Part shown: positions 6,667-14,529 of the stretch, in pieces
How positions within the stretch are numbered: position 1 is the first letter of the stretch
Layout: the number at the start of each line of letters is the position of its first letter
Assembly: GCA_052148155.1 (NCBI GenBank)
Contig: JBKQIY010000255.1
Coordinates: 1-15,078, forward strand
DNA: 15,078 nt
Direction of reading: 5' to 3'
From: JBBQER01 sp052148155
GTDB taxonomy: Bacteria > Actinomycetota > Acidimicrobiia > IMCC26256 > PALSA-610
Translations under genes and position numbers: made by a program
The notes under the pieces: model-generated
Databases searched by the model: none
What the model was told of the DNA's origin: nothing
Seen by the model: only the letters and a program-made list of their open reading frames with translations

Positions 6667-7989
6667 TCAGGTGGTCGAGAGCGGCACGGCTTCCACGCCC
6701 GATAGCCACGAACGGCCCGCCGCGCGTAGCGGCTCCCATTTCGCGAGAGCGGTGTCGTCGGTTTGGCCGAGGTCGTCGGGTGTCGGGCCGATGCGATCTG
6801 CGATCGGTGCCAGGGCGGCGAGGTCGAAGCCGTAGAAGTCGGCTTGGTTCAGGCCGAGGATCTGCGCGGTCTCGTCGACGGCAATGTCCCAGAAGCGGTC
6901 CCTGAGGAATTCGCGTGTGTAGGGCCAGGTGCCCTCAGGGTGTGGGAAATCGTTGCCCCACATGATATTGCCGATGCCGATCTCGTAGCGACGTGCCAAC
7001 TCGCGCCGGCGCGTGTTGGACGAGCCGATCTTGCAGTTGCGGTCGAAGTATTCGCTCGGCAGCATCGACAGGATGCCGCGGGTGTCGACCATCTTGCGCA
7101 TGCCGTGCTCGCGGGTCGCCATCATGTCGGCGCGCCACAGCATGTCTGCCGCCCAGTAGCTTCCGGCTTCGGTCACGGCCATCTTGAGTTCGGGGAACCG
7201 TTCGAATACGCCGGTGAGGAGCATGAACCACAGCGGCCGTGCGGTGAAGAAGATCGTCTCGTAGCCGTACACGCTCATCCAGCCGCGCACTTCGCCGTAG
7301 TCCTCACGCGGCGCTGGACCGGAGTGACAGTGCACCGGCAGGGCGAGCTCTTCGCATACGGCCCATACCGGGTCGTAGCAGTAGCTCGTGTAGGACGAGT
7401 AGCCAGTCCACTGAGGTGGAATGACGATGCCGCCAGTGAGCCCGTCAGTATGCGCGCGGCGGATCTCTTCGACCGCGCCGGTGAGGTCTCCGAGGATCGG
7501 CGCGACGATCAAGCCTGCACGTCGAGCTGGACTGTCGCGGCAGAGCTCGGCAGCCCAGCGGTTGTAGGCGCGTGCGCCGGCGAGGAGATGCTCGGGCGAA
7601 CGTGTGGCGACTGGATTGAAGCCGGCACCGAATGGCGCGCCCATCGTGCCGGTCACCGCGTCGGGTCCGGGGAAGACGACCTCGGCGCTCACGCCGTCGC
7701 GGTCGAGTTCGCGGTCGCGAGTTGCCGCGTCCCAACCACCGCGCAGACCGATCTCGTGGAGGCTGGGACCTTCATCTTCGGTACCGAACCACTCGGCCTG
7801 GAACTCGTCGTCGCCGACGAACGGCGAGTCGGCGGTGCCGGATGGTCGCTGATCGAGGAGTTGCTGGCGTTCGGCCAGCTCTTCGTCGAAATCCGTTCGG
7901 TACTTCGGATCGAGATACGCACGGTAGATGGGTGAGTTCGGGCCAGCATGGCAGTCGGCGCTGATCACGACGTACCGCTCGGCGGGCAT
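6667..7989 (-). CDS. Amidohydrolase 1 (ACMSD-type, PF04909)
   Basis: A 440-aa metal-dependent TIM-barrel hydrolase/decarboxylase of the amidohydrolase-2 family. Candidate active-site residues are Asp12 and His14 in ISADCHAG (a DxH in place of HxH), His222 in VHCHSGPA, Glu274 in VTEAGS and Asp347 in MWGNDFPHPEG. Family members cleave C-C or C-N bonds and several are decarboxylases of cyclic or keto acids; the reaction here is not known. ATG 7989 is preferred because AGGTGAT, a good match to the anti-Shine-Dalgarno, ends 4 nt upstream; ATG 7995 overlaps that site. The frame stays open to 8154, but that part opposes the divergent SDR gene. It is first in a two-gene minus-strand unit with the decarboxylase-like gene, and is paralogous to the protein at 9000-10214. 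Confidence 0.88.
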   Translation of the reverse strand: MPAERYVVISADCHAGPNSPIYRAYLDPKYRTDFDEELAERQQLLDQRPSGTADSPFVGDDEFQAEWFGTEDEGPSLHEIGLRGGWDAATRDRELDRDGVSAEVVFPGPDAVTGTMGAPFGAGFNPVATRSPEHLLAGARAYNRWAAELCRDSPARRAGLIVAPILGDLTGAVEEIRRAHTDGLTGGIVIPPQWTGYSSYTSYCYDPVWAVCEELALPVHCHSGPAPREDYGEVRGWMSVYGYETIFFTARPLWFMLLTGVFERFPELKMAVTEAGSYWAADMLWRADMMATREHGMRKMVDTRGILSMLPSEYFDRNCKIGSSNTRRRELARRYEIGIGNIMWGNDFPHPEGTWPYTREFLRDRFWDIAVDETAQILGLNQADFYGFDLAALAPIADRIGPTPDDLGQTDDTALAKWEPLRAAGRSWLSGVEAVPLSTT

Positions 7990-8062
7990 CCGCATCACCT
8001 TCCGATCGACGGTCGGCCCGGCTAGTTTGCCACCGACCGCGGACGCGCGACAGCGTAGGTCT
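7990..8062. promoter_or_regulatory. Divergent promoter region
   Basis: This 73-bp gap separates the minus-strand amidohydrolase/decarboxylase unit from the plus-strand SDR/amidohydrolase unit. Both promoters and any shared operator must lie here or in the adjoining coding ends. I can identify no clear -35/-10 pair. The AGGTGAT ribosome binding site of amidohydrolase 1 is at its left end. Confidence 0.4.
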
Positions 8063-8989
8063 GTGCAGGACCTGTCCGGGAAGGTGGCGGTCGTGACTGG
8101 CGGCGCCGGCGGCATCGGCCAGGCGCTCGGCGTGCGCTTCGCCCAAGCCGGCATGAAAGTGGTGCTTTCTGACGTGCTTGCTGGGCCGCTCGACGTCGCG
8201 ACGGCCGATCTACAGGCTCGGGGTTATGACGTCACGGGCGTGCTCGCCGACGTGACGTCGTACGAGTCAGTGTGCGCGCTGCGCGACGCCGCGCTCGACA
8301 CCTACGGCGGTGTGCACGTGCTGTGCAACAACGCCGGTGTCGGCTCAGGTGGCCTCGGCCACATCTGGGAGCACCATGTTGTCGACTGGCGGTGGTCGGT
8401 CGATGTGATGGTGTTCGGCGTGATTCACGGCCTCAATGCGTTCGTCCCGACGATGCTCGCCCAGGACACCGATGGCCACATCGTCAACACGACGTCGAGC
8501 AACGGCGGTTTCACGCCGCTGATGACGAGCGGTGCGTACGCAAGCTGCAAGGCCGCGATTACGACTATTACGGAGTGTCTCTGGGGCCAGCTGCGCAGCA
8601 CAGGCGCCAAGGTCAGTGCTTCGTTGTTGTTCCCGTCGACGTGGACGCCCGGCGTGTTGAACACTGGGATCTGGAAAGCTGGCGCGAACCGGCCTTCGCG
8701 CTACGCCCGCGAGCATGATCCCGAACCGCCCGGCGGGCGAGATGCGCTCGAGGACTACCGCCGGATCATGACCGCCAAAGGTGTGGAGGTGCAGTTCGCG
8801 CCGCTCGAAGAGGTCGCCGAACTGTGCCTGCGCGGCATCCTCGCCGATACGTTTTGGATCACCGTGCCGAGCGAACGCCAGCATGAACTGCTCCGAGCCC
8901 GAGTCGAGTCCCAGATCGACCAGACCCCGCCCGACTACCTGCTCGCCGGGACCGACATGCCCGGACCGCCAGCGCAGAAAGAGGAATAG
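8063..8989 (+). CDS. SDR-family NAD(P)-dependent oxidoreductase
   Basis: A classical short-chain dehydrogenase/reductase, 308 aa from GTG 8063. Visible elements are LSGKVAVVTGGAGGIGQA with the TGxxxGxG cofactor loop (residues 12-19), an Asp at about 37 ending beta-2 (LSD, usually favouring NAD over NADP), CNNAG (88-92), and the catalytic set Ser146, Tyr159 and Lys163 (YASCK). The 308 aa exceeds the usual 250 because of a C-terminal extension rich in Pro and acidic residues (from about 215 on). Homology starts at VQDLSGKV, so I reject the open extension back to 7928, which overlaps the divergent gene. It likely interconverts an alcohol and a ketone in the same pathway as amidohydrolase 2, whose start is 10 bp after its stop. 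Confidence 0.9.
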   Translation: MQDLSGKVAVVTGGAGGIGQALGVRFAQAGMKVVLSDVLAGPLDVATADLQARGYDVTGVLADVTSYESVCALRDAALDTYGGVHVLCNNAGVGSGGLGHIWEHHVVDWRWSVDVMVFGVIHGLNAFVPTMLAQDTDGHIVNTTSSNGGFTPLMTSGAYASCKAAITTITECLWGQLRSTGAKVSASLLFPSTWTPGVLNTGIWKAGANRPSRYAREHDPEPPGGRDALEDYRRIMTAKGVEVQFAPLEEVAELCLRGILADTFWITVPSERQHELLRARVESQIDQTPPDYLLAGTDMPGPPAQKEE

Positions 8990-8999
8990 CCTAGAAACT

Positions 9000-10214
9000 G
9001 TGACCGAGCCACAGGACCGTTACATCGTCATTAGCGCAGACTGCCATGCCGGCGCCGACCTCAAGGATTACAAACCGTTCCTCGAGGTCGCCTACCACGA
9101 CGACTTCGACGACTGGGCTGACCGCTACGTGAACCCGTTCGGCGATCTCAAAAAAGCCGACGCCGACCGCAACTGGAACAGCACGCGCCGCACACGCGAC
9201 CTCGAGGCCGACGGTGTCGTCGCCGAAATCATCTACCCAAACACGGTGCCCCCCTTCTTTCCGAAGGGATCGCTCACCGCGCTCGCACCGACCGCAGAGG
9301 ACTTCGAACTACGACTCGCCGGGTTGCGTGCCCACAACCGCTGGCTTGCCGCATGGTGTGCCGAGCAGCCGAAGCGGCGCGCCGGAGTCGGGCAGATCCT
9401 GCTGAACGACGTCGACGAGGCCGTACGCGACGTGCACTGGATCGCCGACAATGGTCTGCGGGGCGGTGTGCTGCTGCCCGGCCTGCCACCTGGATGCGGG
9501 CTCGCGCCGCTGCACGCGCCGGTGTACGACGCGGTGTGGCGCGCGTGCGAGGAACGCGACGTGATCGTCGCCGCCCACGGCGGGAGTGCGTCGCCCGACT
9601 ACGGCGAGTACCCCGCGTCGCTATCGATCTGGCTGATGGAGACCAGCTGGTTTTCGCACCGTCCGTTGTGGTCATTGATCATGGCTGGCGTGTTCGACCG
9701 GTTCCCGCGGCTGCAGCTCGTGCTCGCCGAGCAGGGCAGCGGATGGATCCGCACCGCGTTGAACACGATGGACAACTTCGCGCGAGCCATCGCACACGGC
9801 GGCATCGGTGAGCTCCGCTTCGCGGAGCCGCTTGTCCTCCAACGCACGCCGAGCGAATGCTGGCAGACGAACGTCACTGTCGCCGCGAGCTTCCTGCACC
9901 GCGACGACTGCGAGCGGCGCGATCTCATCGGCGCCGACCACATCATGTGGGGCAGCGACTACCCCCACGCCGAAGGCACCGCGCCATTCTCCAAACAGGC
10001 GATCGCGCGCACGTTCGCCGACGTCGACCGCAGCGAGGTGCAAATGATGCTCGCCGGCAACGCTGCTCGCATCTACGGCTTCGACCTCGAAACGCTGGCG
10101 CCGCTCGCGGCCGAACACGGGCCCCGCGTCGACGAAGTCGCCGCCGGACTCGACTCCGTCCCGGCCGGCGCGACAAGCCTCGCATTCCAGCCGCGCGTCA
10201 CGACAAACGTGTAA
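9000..10214 (+). CDS. Amidohydrolase 2 (ACMSD-type, PF04909)
   Basis: A 404-aa amidohydrolase-2 family protein, clearly paralogous to the minus-strand one at 6667-7989. Both begin RY.VISADCHAG, carry the RPLW segment, GVF.RFP and (M)WG.D.PH.EGT, and end with YGFDL..LAP. Candidate metal/active-site residues are Asp14, His16, His193 (VAAHGGSA), Glu244 (LAEQG) and Asp320 (MWGSDYPHAEG). It starts at GTG 9000, 10 bp after the SDR stop; GAGGA at 8981-8985 is the nearest RBS, at a longish 14-nt spacing. The two enzymes may act on successive or related substrates, or as subunits of one complex. The substrate is unknown. Confidence 0.88.
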   Translation: MTEPQDRYIVISADCHAGADLKDYKPFLEVAYHDDFDDWADRYVNPFGDLKKADADRNWNSTRRTRDLEADGVVAEIIYPNTVPPFFPKGSLTALAPTAEDFELRLAGLRAHNRWLAAWCAEQPKRRAGVGQILLNDVDEAVRDVHWIADNGLRGGVLLPGLPPGCGLAPLHAPVYDAVWRACEERDVIVAAHGGSASPDYGEYPASLSIWLMETSWFSHRPLWSLIMAGVFDRFPRLQLVLAEQGSGWIRTALNTMDNFARAIAHGGIGELRFAEPLVLQRTPSECWQTNVTVAASFLHRDDCERRDLIGADHIMWGSDYPHAEGTAPFSKQAIARTFADVDRSEVQMMLAGNAARIYGFDLETLAPLAAEHGPRVDEVAAGLDSVPAGATSLAFQPRVTTNV

Positions 10215-10987
10215 CCCGCGATAGGCACAACACCTCTACCCTCGACGCGCTGAGCGACGCTCGACTGGAAAAGCTGTCGTACCGCGATTGCCTCACGCGG
10301 CTGCGCACGACGGTCACCGATCCCGGCAGCTGTCGCGATCGACGGCGTCTCGATCGTGGTCCCCGTCAACGACCGCCCATCAAGATTGGCGCACGTGCAT
10401 CGCCGATCCGCGTACTGGGACAGGCAACGATCGCGAGCACGGCCACGAGTCTGTCGGCCAGCCTCTGAACTGTCAGACCGGCATTCGGAACGCGCTCCAC
10501 ACCATCGTGTCCGAGCAACGCTCGTGTCCAACACGGTTGCTCCGCGCCGAATGGTTCTGCTTCGCGATCCCGAATCCCGTGGGCGACGAGTTCTGCCTGG
10601 GAGCAAAGACAGCCCCCAAGCTGAAACTCTCCAACGACGTTGCTTGAACGGTCGGACCGGTGAACGATTCAACCTGGACTGCAACGGCCGAATGGAACGA
10701 TTCGCCGTTCGGTGGCCCCGACATCGAGCCACAAAGACTTACGTTGAGCATCCACGCTGTCCGCGTGCGCGTCGGCTGATTGCACAGAAGCACGACGCTC
10801 AAACCATACGAACCTGCCTGGTTGTACCGGCCTCAAGGGATGCTCGTCGGCGGCGCGACCGCCTTTACCAGCACCAGCCACTCGTCTGCGCCAAAGACAG
10901 ACCACGATTGACGACGTACCCGCATTGGTGGCCGAGGCGGCGCGTTCACTACGGTCTCACGTTCTGCTCCTGATGAGAGGAAACCCT
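10215..10987. other. Intergenic, 773 bp, no gene recognised
   Basis: Several frames are open here on both strands but none shows domain-like sequence, a good RBS or a motif I know. One plus-strand frame ends AEWFCFAIPNPVGDEFCLG before a stop at 10645-10647, and the opposing frame is also open; neither is convincing. A short direct repeat GAACGATTC occurs near 10662 and 10697. The 3' end (10976-10983) holds the ribosome binding site AGAGGAAA of the histone-like gene. It may contain remnants of a lost gene. Confidence 0.45.
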
Positions 10988-11353
10988 GTGGCGCGATATC
11001 GCGTGACCGTTCGCGTGTCTTCCATCGAGATTGTCGACGCGGACAACCCCTATCAAGCTGCCGTCATCGTCTCGAACCGCCACCGAGCCGACGTCGAGAT
11101 CGCCGACGTACGACCGGCCGTCGGGCGCGGCCCATCGTCCGCTCCAACGAAAGCGGCGAAGAAGGTCGCCAAGAAAGCCGCGAAGAAGCGTCGGCCGATG
11201 TCGCCCGAAGCACGCGCCAAGCTGGCACAGAACCTCGTCAAGGCACGCGCCGCTCGTGCCCGGAACCTGAAAGCGACCGCCAAGAAGTCTGCAAAGAAGA
11301 CCACCAAAAAAGTCGGACGTCCCGCCAAGAAACAGGCGACCAAGCGCGCCTGA
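10988..11353 (+). CDS. Histone H1-like lysine-rich DNA-binding protein
   Basis: A 121-aa basic protein with two parts. Residues 1-45 (VARYRVTVRV, then IEIVDADNPYQAAVIV and DVEIADVRPA) form a short alternating beta/alpha-like N-terminal domain. Residues 50-121 are a Lys/Ala-rich tail with repeated AAKK/AKK units as in bacterial H1-like proteins and the HupB tail. The tail includes the helical segment PMSPEARAKLAQNLVKARAA (70-89) and an AT-hook-like KKVGRPAKK (107-115). GTG 10988 is chosen because AGAGGAAA (10976-10983) is a well-spaced RBS. It probably compacts DNA or modulates transcription by binding the backbone or AT minor groove. The tail is low-complexity, so homology there is weak evidence of descent; the N-terminal domain family is not one I can name. 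Confidence 0.75.
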   Translation: MARYRVTVRVSSIEIVDADNPYQAAVIVSNRHRADVEIADVRPAVGRGPSSAPTKAAKKVAKKAAKKRRPMSPEARAKLAQNLVKARAARARNLKATAKKSAKKTTKKVGRPAKKQATKRA

Positions 11354-11579
11354 CCTCGGCCGACTCCAGTCTCGTCGACCTGGATCAACGTGCGCGGCAG
11401 CCCCGGCCACTGAGGGACGCGGGGGCTCGGAGTCCGCACTCGACAGCAGAAGACACGGCGATCCACGACAGGTCTCGCGTCTGCGCAACCTTCCGCTCGC
11501 GTCTTCAAATTATCGGTCCGTCGGGATTGCACCCGCCCGGGACCTTGTCCTAGACAGATTGGAGGCCGATGCAGAGAGC

Positions 11580-11774
11580 GTGAACCGAGATGTCGCTCCT
11601 GTGATCGCAGCCCAAGCGCTACTCGCGCACGATATGGACGACGACGTCATCGTCGCCTATCTGCAACGCACCTGGCGGCTCGATGACATCGACGCACGAT
11701 CGGCGCTCGCGGCCGCCCGGGTACTCGTGCGTCGAGAACATGGCGCGGAAACCGCAGCACCGGACGCGACGTAG
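11580..11774 (+). CDS. Small helical hypothetical protein
   Basis: A 64-aa acidic/helical protein from GTG 11580 (TTG 11559 would add seven residues). The sequence IAAQALLAHDMDDDVIVAYLQRTWRLDDIDARSALAAARVLVRREHG is good amphipathic helix and much more protein-like than its surroundings. GGAGG at about 11561-11565 is 14 nt before the GTG. The same GGAGG is well placed for an ATG at 11569 that opens a four-codon frame, ending in TGA overlapping this GTG, which could couple translation. It lies 226 bp after the histone-like gene on the same strand. The function is unknown. Confidence 0.5.
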   Translation: MNRDVAPVIAAQALLAHDMDDDVIVAYLQRTWRLDDIDARSALAAARVLVRREHGAETAAPDAT

Positions 11775-11944
11775 GTCTCGACGCACCGATAGCCGAATCG
11801 ACTTCGGAGTCGTTCGCGTCAACCGAGGTCATTGCCGGACTCTTCGGAACTGAGTTCGCTTTTGACCTTCCCTGCCGACCACTCGTCGAGGGACAGACGC
11901 GCGTCGAACCTTCGACCATGACGTCCTTCTTACAGTTGGCACTC

Positions 11945-13030
11945 CTACCGTGGCCTTACGGGTTGGTGGACAGTCGCGGGGGCGAGAACGAGCGCTGTGG
12001 CCGAGTCCTGCAAGCAGGGTCGAGTCACAGAACGCTTGGTTCGGGGTTTGCTACGAGTGTGCTGCAGTGCGCATGTTCGGTGCGGTGCAGGCGTTGGCGA
12101 GGCAGGGTAGGCCGAGCATCGACTCCCAGCGCGGAGTGTGCCCGCGTAGCCGGCCCCGGCGGTTGCGACGGCACCAGGGGTGGCTGTTGGGGTGATCCAC
12201 ATGTTCGGGACTGGTTGGTATTCGTCGTACCAGACGAACACGGCGACCTGTCCGGCGCGGTAGGCGACACTGTCGAGGACCGGCTGCATGTGCGTTTGCG
12301 CCCAGCCGTCGACGGTGGCGTTGGCGCAGTCGTGGCCGTCGTTACACAACGTCGGCGTCACGAACGCGAACGATGGGAGCCGGTTGGGGTTGAACTCGCT
12401 CAAGGGACGGACCTGGGCCTGGCAGTACGTTCGGTCATTCGCGCCCCACATGTACAGGGCGGGGACGTGCTTGGCGGCGTTGCCTTCCGAGCTGCACGCT
12501 GAGGTTGCGCCCTCGACGTAGTTGATGGCGGTCAAGCGGGCTTGGCGTGCTTGGCGGAACAGGTTGTTGGCCTGAGTGCTGCACAACGCTGAGGGAGCAC
12601 AGTCGTTGACGGTCCCGGACTGGAATGCGCCTGTGAGCTGTCCGACGTATTGCGTGAGACTGTCCTGGTTGGTGTCGGTCTCGCTCCAGTCGCTGAAATA
12701 GGCGCACTGCTGCGCCAGGCGGTGCAGGTATGGCATCGCACCGAACCCGACGCCACCGACATCGTTCCAGGTGCGGTTCTCGAACGCGAACACCACCACT
12801 GACCGGTAGCGTTCCGATACCGGTCCGGAGTTCCCACACGCTCGGCCGGTCGCGGCGACCCGGCTCGGCACGGTCGTGCTGGTGGTGTTCGTGTTGGCGG
12901 CGGCTGTGTTCGCGACCGTCGTACGGGTCGTAGGCGTTGTGACCGTCGACGACCTATTCGACGGCGAACATGCCGCGACAAGCAGAACGCTGCCGACCAG
13001 CACCATCGATACTTCGCGCCCCCCTTTCAT
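11945..13030 (-). CDS. Phosphoesterase-family lipoprotein, C-terminus frameshifted
   Basis: Exported lipoprotein of the phosphoesterase family (PF04185: phospholipase C/acid phosphatase type). From ATG 13030, MKGGREVSMVLVGSVLLVAAC is a lipoprotein signal with Cys21, followed by a long Thr/Asn/Ser linker to about residue 60. The catalytic domain shows VVVFAFENRTWNDV (78-91), SLTQYVGQLTG (124-134), FAFVTPTLCNDGHDC (221-235) and VFVWYDE (264-270). After residue 301 (AGTLRA) the frame degenerates into Pro/Arg-rich sequence. In another frame the expected ending WESMLGLPCLAN...PNMRTAAHS continues to a stop at 12051-12053, so one base is missing near 12128. The gene may be damaged, or this may be a sequencing error. 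It follows the 34-aa peptide gene by 16 bp and is probably co-transcribed. Confidence 0.8.
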   Translation of the reverse strand: MKGGREVSMVLVGSVLLVAACSPSNRSSTVTTPTTRTTVANTAAANTNTTSTTVPSRVAATGRACGNSGPVSERYRSVVVFAFENRTWNDVGGVGFGAMPYLHRLAQQCAYFSDWSETDTNQDSLTQYVGQLTGAFQSGTVNDCAPSALCSTQANNLFRQARQARLTAINYVEGATSACSSEGNAAKHVPALYMWGANDRTYCQAQVRPLSEFNPNRLPSFAFVTPTLCNDGHDCANATVDGWAQTHMQPVLDSVAYRAGQVAVFVWYDEYQPVPNMWITPTATPGAVATAGAGYAGTLRAGSRCSAYPASPTPAPHRTCALQHTRSKPRTKRSVTRPCLQDSATALVLAPATVHQPVRPR

Positions 13031-13046
13031 CGCTCGTCCGTACCCG

Positions 13047-13151
13047 CTACATCGGCAGCGCAGCGGATGTCGCCGAGAACGCGAACACGATCGCGACGAC
13101 GACGACCGCGACGACAGCGACGGCGTAGAAGGTTCGGCGTACAAGAGCCAT
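13047..13151 (-). CDS. 34-aa single-pass membrane peptide
   Basis: ATG 13151 is preceded by an excellent ribosome binding site, GGAGGAGG, 6 nt upstream. It encodes MALVRRTFYAV followed by VAVVAVVVVAIVFAF and the tail SATSAALPM. That is a positively charged N-terminus, one transmembrane helix and a short outer tail. It ends 16 bp before the phosphoesterase lipoprotein ATG. The RBS strength and operon position argue for a real gene despite its size. It could be a small membrane subunit, or an upstream ORF coupling translation of the lipoprotein. No family is recognised. Confidence 0.6.
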   Translation of the reverse strand: MALVRRTFYAVAVVAVVVVAIVFAFSATSAALPM

Positions 13152-13222
13152 GTGCGACCTCCTCCGAAAAACCTGATTCCAGCATCGCGCGCCCCCGTCG
13201 GCGAGCAAAGGCACACGGTGAG

Positions 13223-13236
13223 GTCCGATATCGGAC
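13223..13236. promoter_or_regulatory. 14-bp palindrome upstream of lipoprotein operon
   Basis: GTCCGATATCGGAC is a perfect palindrome 71 bp upstream of the start of the 34-aa peptide gene, so it is positioned as an operator for the minus-strand pair. No regulator gene is adjacent, and a 14-bp palindrome could arise by chance. Confidence 0.3.
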
Positions 13237-13752
13237 GACTGGTCGTGCCCCTGGACCTCGGCGCCGACCAGGACCGAAACGCTCTCGTACGATCCGTGAC
13301 TGTTCCTCGAACGTGTCGACGAGCTGCGGGGCGCCCTCATCCAACCCGATCACAACGGCCACGATGACTGGTGTGACCTTCCGGGCCGGGACCGCGAGCA
13401 TCGCGTAACTTGGGAGGCGCGTTCGGTGCGCCCGCGCGGTGCGAACCGACGACTTTGTGTGCACGTCGCGCGCGGATTCCTCGGACGCGCGTTCGAGCAG
13501 CGATACCGTCAGTTTCTGTCCGACCGTTCGTCGCCGTCAGATCCGGGCGCCACGTTCGACCTGAAGGAAACCCCGACGGGTCCGGCGGCTCTGCCCGGGC
13601 TTGTCCACCACGTTGCTTTCGATCCTTGACGTCTCGTGCGAAGGATTCGCCAGGCGTTGACGGGTCCGTAACGGTCACGACCGAATGGTGTCTTAGCTTA
13701 GGCTTTCGCGTTCAACCAGAAGCGTCCAAACGATACGCAACCCAGGAGAACG
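13237..13752. other. Divergent intergenic region, no gene recognised
   Basis: This lies between the minus-strand peptide/phosphoesterase pair and the plus-strand cyclase. Frames are open but Arg/Pro-rich and lack motifs. Promoters for both directions should lie here. The only clear signal is the cyclase ribosome binding site AGGAG at 13744-13748. Confidence 0.45.
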
Positions 13753-14529
13753 ATGCCGTCCCGCGAAAGTGACCGTTCACTCGACGGTAGGCCCGATGTG
13801 TTGTCGTCGGAGATCGACGGGGCAGCATTGTCCGCGCGTGTGCGTCACGTACGCGACCTCGGCCGCGACGCCATCGGCCGCGTCCCCATCGCCAGCGGCG
13901 ACGAGAACGACGAGAGCGGAGCTACGGACGGGACCGTCGGGACCGCACCGACCACCGGCGGCTCCGAGCCTCCACGTCAACTTGCCGACGCGATCCCGCT
14001 CGTGGAACGTGCGTTCGCGTTCGTGGACCTGTGCGGGTTCACAACCTTCGTCGCGACCAACGGCGAACACGCAGCCATCGACGCACTCACGGCGTTCCGA
14101 CTCTTGGTCCGCGACATCGCCACCCGCCGAGGGATACTCGTCGAGAAATGGCTCGGGGACGGCGCAATGCTGGTCGGCACCGATGTGAGTCCGACCATCG
14201 CCGCTGCGGTCGAACTCATTGCCCGCCACGACGGCCAGCCCCTCGCACTACGCGGCGGCGTCGCCCACGGCCAGGTCCTCATCTTCGATGGCGACGACTA
14301 CATCGGCCGTCCCACAAATCTTGCGGCACGTCTGTGCCAAGTAGCCCGGCCCGGCGAACTTCTCGCCGTTGGATACTCGGCCGCGACCCTGCCACAGTGG
14401 ACCCAGGTGGCTGGCACCCGGACCATCACGCTCCGAGGCATCGGACGTCTCCCGCGCGTGCAACAACTTACGCTCGTCCCGGGCCTCGAACTTCCCACCC
14501 TCACCCCCCACCGCGCGACCGGAACCTGA
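13753..14529 (+). CDS. Class III adenylate cyclase domain protein
   Basis: A 258-aa protein with one class III nucleotidyl cyclase catalytic domain (about residues 84-245) behind an 80-residue polar, probably disordered N-terminus. All canonical residues are present. Metal-binding residues are Asp92 (FVDLCGFTTF) and Asp136 (EKWLGDGAM). Adenine-selecting residues are Lys132 and Asp182 (DDYIGRPTN), and transition-state residues are Asn189 and Arg193 (NLAARL). This predicts ATP to cAMP activity as a homodimer, not guanylate cyclase. There are no transmembrane, HAMP or receiver segments, so it is cytosolic. ATG 13753 has AGGAG 4 nt upstream. It stands alone; no cAMP-binding regulator or phosphodiesterase is seen in the window. 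Confidence 0.88.
   Translation: MPSRESDRSLDGRPDVLSSEIDGAALSARVRHVRDLGRDAIGRVPIASGDENDESGATDGTVGTAPTTGGSEPPRQLADAIPLVERAFAFVDLCGFTTFVATNGEHAAIDALTAFRLLVRDIATRRGILVEKWLGDGAMLVGTDVSPTIAAAVELIARHDGQPLALRGGVAHGQVLIFDGDDYIGRPTNLAARLCQVARPGELLAVGYSAATLPQWTQVAGTRTITLRGIGRLPRVQQLTLVPGLELPTLTPHRATGT

Noticed and set aside
8000..8154. N-terminal extension of amidohydrolase 1
   Set aside because: It is antisense to the SDR start, rich in Pro/Arg, and unlike the family. The strong AGGTGAT ribosome binding site supports the start at 7989.
10473..10802. 109-codon minus-strand open frame
   Set aside because: It has no RBS, motif or neighbour support. The opposite strand is also open, as expected by chance in high-GC DNA.
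10992..11003. Palindrome CGCGATATCGCG at the start of the histone-like gene
   Set aside because: It lies inside codons 2-5 and is made of common GC-rich codons. There is no reason to call it an operator.
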